Assembly: GCF_001632745.1 (NCBI RefSeq)
Contig: NZ_LQRT01000035.1
Span: 434,001 to 498,000 of the forward strand
Direction: 5' to 3'
DNA from: Aquimarina aggregata
GTDB lineage: Bacteria > Bacteroidota > Bacteroidia > Flavobacteriales > Flavobacteriaceae
Length of the DNA: 64,000 bases
Part shown: piece after piece, positions 27,585 to 37,360 of the stretch
Numbering within the stretch: the stretch's first letter is position 1
Layout: every line of letters begins with the position of its first letter
The notes under the pieces: model-generated
Told to the model about the DNA's origin: nothing
Database searches by the model: none
The model's input: the letters and a program-made list of their open reading frames with translations, nothing else
Made by a program: the position numbers and the translations under genes

Positions 27585-27998
27585 TTCTTACATTTAAAAA
27601 AAACGCTTAAAATCAGTTTAATTACTTGATTTGCAGTATTTTAATTGTTTCAAAGAAAATAAAAACATGTAAGATTTTATCGAAAAAAACTTTCTAAAAT
27701 ATGGTTTACCACCCACCAAAAGACGGTATTTACGGTTTTCCTCATTGAACCTTATTCCAAAAAAACGTCAGATTCTAAAATTTCACTTGTTTATATATTA
27801 CGTCAAACAAAAAGGATACCAAACTATCCCTATATAAAAAATTCGCTATAAATTTTTGAATTCATAAGATTATGATTCTATCAGATTAAAAAATTATCTT
27901 TGCTACCTCAAATTTTATACATCGCTTAGAATTATAATTAAATTTAAGCGTCTCGTATAGAATTAAAATTTATTAATATTAGTAAACCAGCACAAATA
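27585..27998. other. 414-bp gap before asnS
   Basis: No gene supported. It contains the asnS -7 box TATCTTTG at 27895-27902, about 100 nt before the start codon, which implies a long asnS leader. The rest is AT-rich with no convincing structure. Confidence 0.55.
27895..27902 (+). promoter_or_regulatory. asnS promoter -7 box
   Basis: TATCTTTG matches TAnnTTTG and is followed by GC-containing bases as in other promoters of this window. A leader of about 90 nt would result. Confidence 0.5.
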
Positions 27999-29441
27999 AT
28001 GAAGCATACTAAAGTAATAGAAGTATTAAAAAGTGATAAGCTATTACAGCCTGTAACCATAAAAGGATGGGTTCGTTCTTTTCGTAATGATCGTTTTATT
28101 GCCGTAAATGACGGATCGACTATTAATAACATTCAATGTGTTGTCGAAGATGACACTATCGATTCTAAAATTCAGGAAAGAATAAATATTGGTGCAGCTC
28201 TTACTATAACAGGAACTTTAGTAGAAAGTCAAGGAAAAGGACAACGTGTAGAAATACAAGTAACAGCTATAGAAATAGAAGGTGATGCAGATCCAGAAGA
28301 ATTAAAACTAACTATTCTTTCACCTAAACGTCATAGTTTAGAAAAATTGAGAGAACAAGCACATTTAAGAGTGCGTACAAACACTTTTGGTGCGATTATG
28401 CGTTTGCGTTCTAAATTATCGTTTGCTATTCATGAATACTTTCAAAAAAACGATTTTTACTATGTACATACTCCAGTAGTGACAAAAAGTGATGCAGAAG
28501 GTGCCGGTGAGGCTTTTAAAGTTACTAATTTGGATCTAAATGCTGTTCCGAAAGATGAACAAGGAGAAGTAGATTACAGTAAAGATTTCTTTGGAGGAGA
28601 AACTAACCTTACCGTTTCTGGGCAGTTAGAAGCTGAGACTTATGCTATGGGCTTAGGTCAAGTATATACGTTTGGCCCTACTTTTAGAGCAGAAAACTCT
28701 AATACTTCACGCCATTTAGCAGAATTTTGGATGGTTGAACCCGAGGTAGCTTTTTGTGATCTTGATGGCAATATGGATCTTGCAGAAGACTTTATAAAAT
28801 ATGTTATCCAATATGCTTTGGACAATTGTCAGGATGATTTAGAATTTCTTGAAAATCGTCTTGTTCAAGAAGATAAACAAAAGCCTCAAGCAGAACGTGC
28901 AGAAATGTTATTGCGCGATAAATTAAAGTTTGTATTAGAAAATAACTTTAAACGCGTTAGCTATACTGAAGCAATCGAAATTCTTCAGAACTCTAAACCG
29001 AATAAAAAGAAAAAATTTAAATTTCCTATAGAAGGATGGGGAGCAGATTTACAAAGTGAACATGAAAGGTTTTTGGTTGAAAAACATTTTAAATGTCCGG
29101 TAATTTTGTTTGATTATCCCGCAGATATCAAATCTTTTTACATGCGCTTAAATGAAGATGGAAAAACTGTACGAGCCATGGATATTCTTTTCCCTGGAAT
29201 AGGTGAAATCGTAGGTGGTTCTCAAAGAGAAGAGCGCTTAGATGTCCTGAAAGAGAAGATGGCTGCACTGCATATCCCTGAAGAGGATCTTTGGTGGTAT
29301 CTTGATACACGTCGTTTTGGAACATGTGTACATAGCGGTTTTGGCTTAGGGTTTGAACGTTTAGTCTTATTTGTGACTGGCATGAGTAATATTCGAGATG
29401 TAATTCCTTATCCTAGAACACCGCTTAACGCTGAGTTTTAA
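27999..29441 (+). CDS. asnS: Asparaginyl-tRNA synthetase
   Basis: A 480-residue class IIb synthetase that charges tRNA-Asn. The N-terminal OB-fold (GWVRSFRNDRFIAVNDGS) binds the anticodon. The catalytic domain shows the TYAMGLGQVYTFGPTFRAE segment with motif 2 (FRAENSNTSRHLAEFWMVEPE region) and motif 3 (GFGLGFERLVL near 455). A weak TTGAAAG/CTTTCAA hairpin at 29482-29507 follows. Confidence 0.97.
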   Translation: MKHTKVIEVLKSDKLLQPVTIKGWVRSFRNDRFIAVNDGSTINNIQCVVEDDTIDSKIQERINIGAALTITGTLVESQGKGQRVEIQVTAIEIEGDADPEELKLTILSPKRHSLEKLREQAHLRVRTNTFGAIMRLRSKLSFAIHEYFQKNDFYYVHTPVVTKSDAEGAGEAFKVTNLDLNAVPKDEQGEVDYSKDFFGGETNLTVSGQLEAETYAMGLGQVYTFGPTFRAENSNTSRHLAEFWMVEPEVAFCDLDGNMDLAEDFIKYVIQYALDNCQDDLEFLENRLVQEDKQKPQAERAEMLLRDKLKFVLENNFKRVSYTEAIEILQNSKPNKKKKFKFPIEGWGADLQSEHERFLVEKHFKCPVILFDYPADIKSFYMRLNEDGKTVRAMDILFPGIGEIVGGSQREERLDVLKEKMAALHIPEEDLWWYLDTRRFGTCVHSGFGLGFERLVLFVTGMSNIRDVIPYPRTPLNAEF

Positions 29442-29528
29442 TTTACAATATAGCTAAACAACTTTGTTAATCTTATTCTTTTTGAAAGAGCCCCACCTTT
29501 CTTTCAAGAGGTATATTAATTCATTTTT

Positions 29529-32078
29529 ATGAAAAAAATTATACTTCTATTTTTGTACACATTAGTCTACTTAAATGGGTTTGGGCAAAAAAATAAAATC
29601 TCTATTTCTAAAACCCCTGAATGGGTACAAATAATAGAAAAAACAACTACTAAAAACAAAAAAAAAGAAACTACTTCTGGCTATTATTATCATATAATTG
29701 ATTTTCAAAACAATATTCGAAATAATCAAAGTTTCTCGCACTATAATATTGAAGTTATTAATAATGAAGGCATTCAACAAGTGTCTGATTTAAGTGTAGA
29801 TTTTGATCCTTCATATCAAAAATTAGTTTTTCATAGTATCAATATCATTAGAGATGGTTCAATAATCAATAAACTCTCGTATGACCAAATAAAAACAGTC
29901 CAAAGAGAAACAAATATGGAAAGGTATCTTTATGATGGTACTCTTACTGCTTTTGTAAATCTAACCGATGTAAGAAAAGGAGATTTTATTGATTATTCTT
30001 TTACGATAAAAGGTAGAAATCCTGTTTATGAAAATAAATATCATAATAAGTTGGTTTTTCAATATTCAATTCCAATAGGGTATTTATTTAATAGACTTGT
30101 AGTTCCTTCAAATCGAGAGTTATCGTTTAAATACTTCAACGATGCTGATAAGCCTAAGATTAAGAAAAGTGAAAAAATTACAGAATACCTATGGGAACAC
30201 GATACTATTGAACCTATAATCTATGATACAAATACACCATCGTGGTATGATCCAATACCTAGTGTATCTATTTCAGAATATAACTCATGGAAAGAGGTAG
30301 TCGACCAATATACCAAACATTATACATTTAGTAGTATTGAACAAAAAAAACTTAAAAAAGAAGTTTCAAAATTATTTTCAGATACTCCTAAGGATTCTTT
30401 GTTAACCGAAATAAGAAAATTTGTTCAAGATGAGATTAGATATTTAGGTTTTGAAGGAGGTTTAAATTCTCACAAACCGGACAACCCACTTAAAGTAATA
30501 AAACAGAGATATGGTGACTGCAAAGCAAAATCCTTTTTATTAAGTGAAATCTTAAGAAACTTTGATTTTGAAGCAAACCCCATTCTAGTTAACTCGTACA
30601 ATGGAACTAATATAGTTAATGAATTACCTTCACCAAACGTCTTCAATCATTGCATCGTCCAGGTTAAAAAAAATGATCAAAGTTATTTCATTGATCCCAC
30701 AATAAGTAATCAAGGAGGAAATATTGATAATCTTTATGTCCCAAATTATACAACTGGACTTATACTAAACACATCAGAACGTGAGCTCTCAAAAATAAAA
30801 TCAGCATCTGAAAATACTATTAAAATAACAGAAGAATTTGATATAGAAGAAATAGGAAGTACGGCATACCTTTTCATAACCACTAAGTATAGTGGATCAT
30901 ACGCAGATGATCAACGAATAAATTTTGCGCAAAAAGATATTGAGAAAATCCAAAAAGAATACTTGAATTTTTACAGTGCTATTTATCCAAGTATAAGGGA
31001 ATTCTCTAAAATTGAATTTATTGACAATAGAGAAAGTATTAACGAAGTAACAATTAAAGAGGGTTACTTTATCGATTCATTATGGAAAGCATCTACTCAA
31101 AATAAAGACATTCTTGTTAGTGAATTTTATCCTCTTAATATGGAATCATATGCCAATCCGGATAAAACTCCTAAAAGAACTATGCCATACTATGTTCAAT
31201 ACCCTGTCGATTTCGAACAAAGTATAGTTATAAATTTACCTGAAGATTTAGATGGCGAAAATGAAAGAACCGTAATTGAAGAAAAGTCTTTCAAATATAT
31301 CTATGACATAGATTATTCATATAAAAAAATTACTCTGAGACATCAATACAAAACACTAAAAAACCATGTCAAACCAGAAGAGTCAAATAAATTTATCAAG
31401 AAACATGAAAAAATTCTTAATGGCTTATCTTATCTACTTACCTATGATAAAAATATAGCTTCAGGAAGTTCTAGTTTAAGTTGGTATCTTATTATTTTTG
31501 GTATCTTTATCCTAATTACCAGTCTATTTTTTGCATATAGAATTTATGCTAATTACAATATTAAAGTAGAAGAGTCAATCAATAATCCACTTCAAATTGG
31601 CGGATGGCTTATTCTTATTTCAATTGGCCTCATCCTAACACCTTTTAAAGTAATCTTTCAGTTATTCAATAGTTATGAAGATTTTTTCGGAAATAATACT
31701 TGGAACTATATTATACAAGATCATAAAAATTTAAATGAATTATTTTATTCATTATTAGTTCTTTTAGAATTAACATACAATATTGTACTTGTTGTTTTTT
31801 CCATACTTTTAATCATATTATTTTTTAAACGAAGGAATATTTTACCTAGATTAATGATTATATTTTACGTTGGAACATTTCTTTTTCTAACTTTTGATTC
31901 TATTATTGCGTTTAACCTTAACACAACTTTGTTTACAGAGGCAGAAAAAGTGCAAACTTTTAAAGAGATCGGCACTTCTTTTATTAGAAGTATAATATGG
32001 GTTCCTTACTTTTTAATATCCAAAAGAGTAAAATCAACCTTTACCCTAAGGATTAAAGAAAAAAATAACGATACGTAA
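29529..32078 (+). CDS. DUF3857 / transglutaminase / DUF2569 membrane protein
   Basis: An 849-residue protein: signal peptide, DUF3857 domain (about 50-240), a transglutaminase-like domain, then membrane helices. The papain-like triad is intact: Cys in RYGDCKAKS (near 331), His in NVFNHCIV (near 374) and Asp in YFIDPTIS (near 389). The C-terminal 200 residues form a helix at about 655 and a DUF2569-type four-helix region (NPLQIGGWLILISIGLIL). DUF3857 proteins with an extra membrane domain are common in Flavobacteriia. A peptide-crosslinking or protease role is inference. It ends in a long palindromic terminator. Confidence 0.88.
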   Translation: MKKIILLFLYTLVYLNGFGQKNKISISKTPEWVQIIEKTTTKNKKKETTSGYYYHIIDFQNNIRNNQSFSHYNIEVINNEGIQQVSDLSVDFDPSYQKLVFHSINIIRDGSIINKLSYDQIKTVQRETNMERYLYDGTLTAFVNLTDVRKGDFIDYSFTIKGRNPVYENKYHNKLVFQYSIPIGYLFNRLVVPSNRELSFKYFNDADKPKIKKSEKITEYLWEHDTIEPIIYDTNTPSWYDPIPSVSISEYNSWKEVVDQYTKHYTFSSIEQKKLKKEVSKLFSDTPKDSLLTEIRKFVQDEIRYLGFEGGLNSHKPDNPLKVIKQRYGDCKAKSFLLSEILRNFDFEANPILVNSYNGTNIVNELPSPNVFNHCIVQVKKNDQSYFIDPTISNQGGNIDNLYVPNYTTGLILNTSERELSKIKSASENTIKITEEFDIEEIGSTAYLFITTKYSGSYADDQRINFAQKDIEKIQKEYLNFYSAIYPSIREFSKIEFIDNRESINEVTIKEGYFIDSLWKASTQNKDILVSEFYPLNMESYANPDKTPKRTMPYYVQYPVDFEQSIVINLPEDLDGENERTVIEEKSFKYIYDIDYSYKKITLRHQYKTLKNHVKPEESNKFIKKHEKILNGLSYLLTYDKNIASGSSSLSWYLIIFGIFILITSLFFAYRIYANYNIKVEESINNPLQIGGWLILISIGLILTPFKVIFQLFNSYEDFFGNNTWNYIIQDHKNLNELFYSLLVLLELTYNIVLVVFSILLIILFFKRRNILPRLMIIFYVGTFLFLTFDSIIAFNLNTTLFTEAEKVQTFKEIGTSFIRSIIWVPYFLISKRVKSTFTLRIKEKNNDT

Positions 32079-32086
32079 ATTCAATA

Positions 32087-32122
32087 AAAAAAGAGCTAAA
32101 TCATATGATTTAGCTCTTTTTG
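32087..32122. terminator. Bidirectional terminator
   Basis: A perfect palindrome with arms AAAAGAGCTAAATCAT and its complement (centre at 32104/32105), A-flanked on the left and T-flanked on the right, between the DUF3857 gene and the convergent metalloprotease gene. Confidence 0.9.
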
Positions 32123-32201
32123 TATAGCTCCAATCTACTAAAAAAGGGTATACTAATGTATTTTATAAAAAAGAATTTATCGCCAATTCTATAATTAATA
32201 A

Positions 32202-32816
32202 TTACATTCCTAAATTAATTTGATCTATTCTTTTTTCTATTCTTTTTTCTTGTTCTTCATTAAAAGATTGTCTTAAATCTTTATTTAAAGTGGTACTCAT
32301 AATATTTGTAATTTCATCATCGTGAAAAAGACCTAGAGCATGACCTATTTCATGCGGGCTTGTTGAATTAAATATGTTTGTATCCGTTAGCAAAACTCTT
32401 TGGTTTCTACCCATCCCTGCAACACCAATAATGTTAGATCTTTTAATAATGTAAATATTCAATTTTCCTTTTTCATATGAATCCTGAGATTGCATAAAAA
32501 ATGTACTCGCCTCAGAACCTACATTATCTCTTAAATCATAAAGTTCTTCATTTGCCAAAACCTTTGATTCATTTAATTCTAAACCTATACCAAGTCTATG
32601 AAAGTAATATCCATTTAAATAGTTCATAAATTCTTGCTCATTAAAATTATATGACCTTTTAGCATCTCCTTCATTTTCAACATATATAATATTTACTTTT
32701 ACAGTTCTCTCTGGGTTTTCTACAAATATTTTGTCCATATAAACTGGTTCAAAATCGTCTCCGTTACTACAAGATAGAGAAAGAAAAATTGTGGCGATAA
32801 ATAGTAATTTTTTCAT
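32202..32816 (-). CDS. Metzincin-like zinc protease lipoprotein
   Basis: A 204-residue lipoprotein (LSLSC, Cys16) with the metzincin zinc site HEIGHALGLFHDD: His155, Glu156, His159, Gly162 and His165. The Met-turn follows at NIMSTTL (Met173). The short catalytic domain and surface anchoring suggest a periplasmic or cell-surface protease; the substrate is unknown. No propeptide cysteine switch is apparent. It is monocistronic, sharing the convergent terminator to its left, with a 904-bp gene-free stretch behind its start. Confidence 0.87.
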   Translation of the reverse strand: MKKLLFIATIFLSLSCSNGDDFEPVYMDKIFVENPERTVKVNIIYVENEGDAKRSYNFNEQEFMNYLNGYYFHRLGIGLELNESKVLANEELYDLRDNVGSEASTFFMQSQDSYEKGKLNIYIIKRSNIIGVAGMGRNQRVLLTDTNIFNSTSPHEIGHALGLFHDDEITNIMSTTLNKDLRQSFNEEQEKRIEKRIDQINLGM

Positions 32817-33352
32817 GACAAACTTTATTTATTTATTAAAAACATTTTACTAAAAAATGTCTATTTCACTTTGTTAACATTTTTATTTTCAAGTATTTAA
32901 CAAGTTTTTCGTTGAGAAAATTGAGCAAAAGTTATCCTATGTCAAAAAGAAATTCTTTTTGATAAATTTTAAAATACTCTAGCTTGTTAAATGAATTATT
33001 TGATTTGTTTTTGAAATTTTGCTGACCTATTAAGTAACAAGCAACATCTCATTGTGTAGTGAATTTTAATAAAAGCCCTTATTAAGTATCATTCATAAAA
33101 TAGAAATGAAGAACTGGTCTTTTTTTCGGAAGTAAAAAATTGAATCGATTTCGTCATTTTTATTTTTAGATTTTATAACGCTTCTCTTTTAGAAGGTTAT
33201 AGATTAAAAAAGAGTTTATTTCTTTTTTAAAATTTGTTAAACATTCTTCTGGGGATTTTTGAAGACTATTTGACATTTTGACGAATCTAATTTGGTAATG
33301 AACTTGTGATAAACATTGGTTATCAACTCATTGTAAAATTAATAACTGTTTC

Positions 33353-33386
33353 ACTATATCTGTATACGGTTAAACCGTAATATAGT
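33353..33386. repeat. Nested palindrome
   Basis: Inner arms TACGGTT/AACCGTA (33365-33371, 33373-33379) with a single central base, and outer arms ACTATAT/ATATAGT (33353-33359, 33380-33386), separated by a 5-nt bulge on one side only. No T tract follows. An operator, cruciform site or small RNA stem are all possible. Confidence 0.5.
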
Positions 33387-33532
33387 TATGCGAAAACCAA
33401 ATGAGCTTGTTTTTCACCGATAAACAGTGGCTTTAAACGGAAATGTTAAAGTTTTAAAGCATCAAAAAAGAAAGAATAAACTTACAAAATAAGAAGAATT
33501 GATACTGATTACTAATACTTTTACATTACAAT

Positions 33533-33553
33533 AAGGGGGGTATTTCCCCCTAA
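33533..33553. repeat. G-run/C-run dyad, copy 3
   Basis: AA-G6-TATTT-C5-TAA; TTTTCAGAATTT starts 17 nt after the C run, the same 12-mer that follows copy 2. It lies in non-coding DNA. Confidence 0.55.
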
Positions 33554-33720
33554 CCAACCAAAATAATTTTCAGAATTTGATCACAATTACTCGTTTTTTT
33601 CATCAAAAAAACAACAAAATAATACTTTGCTCAAAAAAATTATCACATAATCATCTGCAATACAAAACTTTACTATAGACAAATTAATTGTACTGAAAAA
33701 AAAGTAGCAGTAAATAAGTT

Positions 33721-34302
33721 TTAATTATGATGCTTTTTAAGAAGAATTTCTGAAATCAGTTTTTTAACAATCATTTTATGTGTATCCGATTGATGATACT
33801 TATTTTTTGCCTTTTTTATTTTATCATGATGGGGCATCTTTCCAGTTTCTGTAAGTACTTTTAAGGTTTCTTCAAAAAAATTGTTTAAAATCGGAATCAC
33901 AAAACGACTAGACTCATTTTTATTTTTAAGATGAATAAATTTCTTTGTGTACGCGAGAAAAAGTTGTGGATATCTTGAAAAAGTCTGCAATGCTTCACAA
34001 AAACTCTGATAAACTTCTTCCCTATCTAAATTGTTTCTGAACTTTAATTTAGACTGGTCGAGTTGTTTTATGGTGTATAATAAGAGACTTTCTTTAATAA
34101 AAGTACTATAGTTGTTCTTAGCGTAGTAATACACTTCCATCCCTATATTGGTGTTAACCACTACAACCTCATTACCTATATTTTCTTTCAAAAAAGATTC
34201 AAAAATAGCAACCATAGATGAAGACATCAAAAGACGATTATTGCCTTTTAATGATCTGACATTTACAGATCTTATATCTTCTATACTATAATCGTATTTC
34301 AT
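33721..34302 (-). CDS. Hypothetical helical protein in an ankyrin operon
   Basis: A 193-residue protein predicted mostly helical, with no signal peptide, no membrane segment and a strongly basic C-terminus (KKAKNKYHQ to LLKKHHN). I do not recognise the family. The gene starts 20 nt after the ankyrin gene on the same strand, so the two are almost certainly co-transcribed and may form a pair. The size and helix-rich build recall the ligand domain of some TetR-type proteins, but no DNA-binding helix-turn-helix was evident, so that is not proposed. Confidence 0.65.
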   Translation of the reverse strand: MKYDYSIEDIRSVNVRSLKGNNRLLMSSSMVAIFESFLKENIGNEVVVVNTNIGMEVYYYAKNNYSTFIKESLLLYTIKQLDQSKLKFRNNLDREEVYQSFCEALQTFSRYPQLFLAYTKKFIHLKNKNESSRFVIPILNNFFEETLKVLTETGKMPHHDKIKKAKNKYHQSDTHKMIVKKLISEILLKKHHN

Positions 34303-34322
34303 TAACTAAGACTAAACTAAAA

Positions 34323-34778
34323 TTAAATAAATTCAGAAAAATCAATACCTTGATTCTTTGCATGCATCGCTGCCGTATATCCCTTATTATCCTGAGCATC
34401 TATATCAGCTCCATTTTCTATTAATAATTTAATGATTTCCTTTTGACCAAAAGTAGCTGCATAAATTAATGCTGTAGCATCATTAAAGTTTTTCTGATTT
34501 ACATCAGCTCCTTTATCTATTAATAATTTAGCGATATCATAATATCCTTTAAAACACACTCCCATTAAAGCCGTATTTCCAGAACTATCCTTAGCATTTA
34601 TATTCGTAGTATGTTCTAATATCACTTGAGTAATCTCTTGAAAACCGTAATACGAAGCTAATAGTAAAGGTGTAGAACCACGAGAATCTTTTACATTTAC
34701 GATTTCAGCGTTTGCAGTTAAAATTTCTCTTACACTATCTAATTTCTCGGATCGAATAGCATTAAATATATCTTCCAT
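34323..34778 (-). CDS. Ankyrin repeat protein
   Basis: A 151-residue protein made of about four ankyrin repeats, seen from repeated GSTPLLLASYYG, GNTALMGVCFKG, DATALIYAATFG and GYTAAMHAKNQG with NGADIDAQD-type turns. No signal peptide, so cytoplasmic. Ankyrin repeats mediate protein binding; bacterial examples such as AnkB act with catalase, but no catalase gene is nearby. The downstream partner at 33721-34302 is the likely interactor (inference). Confidence 0.88.
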   Translation of the reverse strand: MEDIFNAIRSEKLDSVREILTANAEIVNVKDSRGSTPLLLASYYGFQEITQVILEHTTNINAKDSSGNTALMGVCFKGYYDIAKLLIDKGADVNQKNFNDATALIYAATFGQKEIIKLLIENGADIDAQDNKGYTAAMHAKNQGIDFSEFI

Positions 34779-35187
34779 GTATTGTATTAAGGTAAATTAG
34801 TATAACAAATCATTGTTCTTTATTTCAAAATATCAAAAAGAATAACGATCAGGCTCTAAATTAACAGAAAATTATCGCATTTCTTAATATTCTCTTACTC
34901 ATCATCAATTACAGAACAAAGGCGTTAGTTATGCTCAGTCTTTTTTTTAGAATATAATCATAAAGATAATTTTTTCTTACTATGAAATCAATAAGTTAAA
35001 TTGATTGTTCAAATTTCACAATAAGAAAAAATTATTTACTCCATTAACTTTCGTATTCATTCTTAAATATAGAAATAAGATCACTTTTATCTAAAACCAT
35101 ATTTTAAAATCAAAATAACTATCTTAATGTATCGTTTTTAAAATAATACCATTTTACAAACTTACTCTTTAACACCTAAAATTAATT
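34779..35187. other. 409-bp divergent gap
   Basis: Lies between the divergent ankyrin operon and the GH5 gene, so it must hold both promoters, but no exact TAnnTTTG box was found for either. No gene supported. Confidence 0.5.
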
Positions 35188-37293
35188 ATGAAAACACAAG
35201 AACACTTTTTACTCAAAAAAAACAAAAAAACTATTCTAAAGTCTTTTGTTTTAGCCTTACTTTTTATTTCTACTCAGTCCATTTTTTCTCAATCCATTGT
35301 TCAAAAAAATGGTCGACTTAGAGTTTCTGGAAATAAAGTAGTTAACAAGAATAACGATCCAATAAGTTTAGCTGGCAACAGTTTATTCTGGAGTAATTTT
35401 GGTGAAGGAGCCAAATTTTATAACGCTGCTACAGTTAATCATCTAGCTAAAGATTGGAATGCTAGTATCGTTAGAGCTTCTATGGGAATTGAAGAACCTG
35501 GAGGTTACATCTCTAATCCAAATCGAGAAAAAAACAAAGTAAAAGCCGTTGTAGATGCTGCTATCGCAAATGGAGTTTATGTTATCATCGACTGGCATTC
35601 TCATAATGCAGAACAATATCAACAACAAGCAATTTCATTTTTTACAGAAATGGCAGAATTATATGGTACTAATGATCATGTTATATACGAAGTATACAAT
35701 GAGCCTATAGCACAATCCTGGCAAACTGTAAAATCTTATTCTGAAGCTGTTATTGATGCCATAAGAGCCAAAGATCCTGATAATTTAATTATAGTAGGTT
35801 CTCCGCAATGGTCACAAAAAGTGGTTGAAGCCTCAAACAATCCTATTCAAAAAAGTAATATAGCCTATACATTACATTTTTATTCGGGGACTCATAAACA
35901 ATTTTTAAGAGATGAGGCTACTCGTGCTATGAATAATGGTATTGCCATATTTGTTACAGAATGGGGCGCGGTAAATGCTAACGGAGATGGAGCGGCAGAT
36001 AGACAAGAAACTCAAAAATGGTTAGACTTTATGAAAACAAATGGTATTAGTCACGCCAACTGGTCTGTAAGTGACAAAGCAGAGGGAGCCTCTGTAGTTG
36101 CCAGCGGCACTGGAGTTTCTGGACTTACCAGTAACAATCTTACAACAACAGGTATCTACATTAAGGATATTATCAAAAATTGGAATGGACCTATTGTAAA
36201 TCCACCTGTCGAAGAATGTAAAGGAAATGGCGTTTCTATTAATAATATTATAGAAGCCGAGAGTTTTTGCGAACAAAAAGGAACACAAATTGAAGCGACA
36301 ACAGATACAGGCGGAGGTAGTAACATTGGCTATATTGATAATGGAGATTATTTAAGGTACAGAGTGAATATTCCTTCAAGTGGGGATTATGATATAAAAT
36401 ATAGAGTTGCAAGTATTAAAAACACAGGTAAATTACAATTCAAACTTGGAAACTCTGTATTAAAAACATCTAATATTCCTTTAACCAGTGGATGGCAAAT
36501 TTGGGAAACAATATCAACAACAGTATCTCTTACATCAGGTTCTAAAACAATAGAACTATATGCTTTATCCGGAGCGTTTAATATTAATTGGTTTCAAATT
36601 ACTCCATCAAATTCAAATCCTCCAGATCCAGATGGTAATGATTGCGAATATCAAACTCCGATTTCAACACCACTAGCCTCTACAGGCAATAGTTCGTATT
36701 CTAATATACATGTATTAGGAACTGGTGGCCCTAACCTGAGTAATGTTACTAATTTTACTATCAACTGGGATTTATCTAATAATGGATTATACCAACTTTC
36801 TATGAATACTAATAATGGGACTCCTAATTGGTGGAACGACCTTTTGGCTAATGCTACTCAAAGTTTTAATGCAGCTATGCCTGCTATTAGTTTAAACGGA
36901 ACAGGTTTTACAAATCTTGACGGTGATTATTGGGTTACAAAAGATGGCGATAACTTTGTTATGGTTTCAAAAACCAAAGGATTCACTCTCTACTATAGCA
37001 ATTCAAGTACTCCACCAAATTGTGGAACCGCAAAAAGCGGCCTAGAGAACTCTGAAAATGTAACGTTAAGAGCATATCCAATTCCCACAACAAGAAATTT
37101 AAATATCTCAGGGTTGCAAGAAAAAGCGCATATTAACATAGTTGATATTTCAGGTAAGACAATATTACAAACAATACTAGATTCTGAAAACAATGCTATA
37201 GACGTATCAAAACTTCCTAATGGAACTTATTTTGTAGAAGTCAAAGGAAGAAAAACTCGAAAATCTATACAATTTATAAAAACAAATAAATAA
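35188..37293 (+). CDS. Secreted GH5 cellulase with CBM6 and T9SS domain
   Basis: A 701-residue modular enzyme. A signal peptide (to about 35) precedes a glycoside hydrolase family 5 barrel (about 40-335), with acid/base Glu in YEVYNEP (near 171) and nucleophile Glu in FVTEWGAV (near 256). This is typical of endo-beta-1,4-glucanases. A CBM6 module follows (EAESF, YIDNGDYLRYRV, about 350-472), then an unassigned beta-rich domain (about 486-612), and a C-terminal type IX secretion sorting domain (YPIPTTRNLNISG to QFIKTNK). It probably cleaves cellulose or another beta-glucan outside the cell. Monocistronic with a terminator. Confidence 0.92.
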   Translation: MKTQEHFLLKKNKKTILKSFVLALLFISTQSIFSQSIVQKNGRLRVSGNKVVNKNNDPISLAGNSLFWSNFGEGAKFYNAATVNHLAKDWNASIVRASMGIEEPGGYISNPNREKNKVKAVVDAAIANGVYVIIDWHSHNAEQYQQQAISFFTEMAELYGTNDHVIYEVYNEPIAQSWQTVKSYSEAVIDAIRAKDPDNLIIVGSPQWSQKVVEASNNPIQKSNIAYTLHFYSGTHKQFLRDEATRAMNNGIAIFVTEWGAVNANGDGAADRQETQKWLDFMKTNGISHANWSVSDKAEGASVVASGTGVSGLTSNNLTTTGIYIKDIIKNWNGPIVNPPVEECKGNGVSINNIIEAESFCEQKGTQIEATTDTGGGSNIGYIDNGDYLRYRVNIPSSGDYDIKYRVASIKNTGKLQFKLGNSVLKTSNIPLTSGWQIWETISTTVSLTSGSKTIELYALSGAFNINWFQITPSNSNPPDPDGNDCEYQTPISTPLASTGNSSYSNIHVLGTGGPNLSNVTNFTINWDLSNNGLYQLSMNTNNGTPNWWNDLLANATQSFNAAMPAISLNGTGFTNLDGDYWVTKDGDNFVMVSKTKGFTLYYSNSSTPPNCGTAKSGLENSENVTLRAYPIPTTRNLNISGLQEKAHINIVDISGKTILQTILDSENNAIDVSKLPNGTYFVEVKGRKTRKSIQFIKTNK

Positions 37294-37328
37294 GCTTTAA
37301 CAGTACAGAGTAAGAAATGGTAATTCTA

Positions 37329-37358
37329 AAAAAGGGTTGATATTAATCAACCCTTTTT
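37329..37358. terminator. Bidirectional terminator
   Basis: A5-GGGTTGAT, 4-nt loop, ATCAACCC-T5. It serves the GH5 gene and the convergent XRE gene, whose stop codon lies 3 bases away. Confidence 0.9.
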
Positions 37359-37360
37359 CT

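Larger units (their letters stand above)
32817..33720. other. 904-bp stretch without a gene
   Basis: The longest non-coding stretch of the window. No frame of useful length is open in either strand. It has a nested palindrome at 33353-33386 and a G-run/C-run dyad at 33533-33553 followed by TTTTCAGAATTT. It may be a decayed gene or a regulatory region; I see nothing that decides. Confidence 0.55.

Noticed and set aside
33462..33603. A short minus-strand frame over G-run dyad copy 3
   Set aside because: On careful reading the frame stops at a TAG after 17 codons, so no gene.
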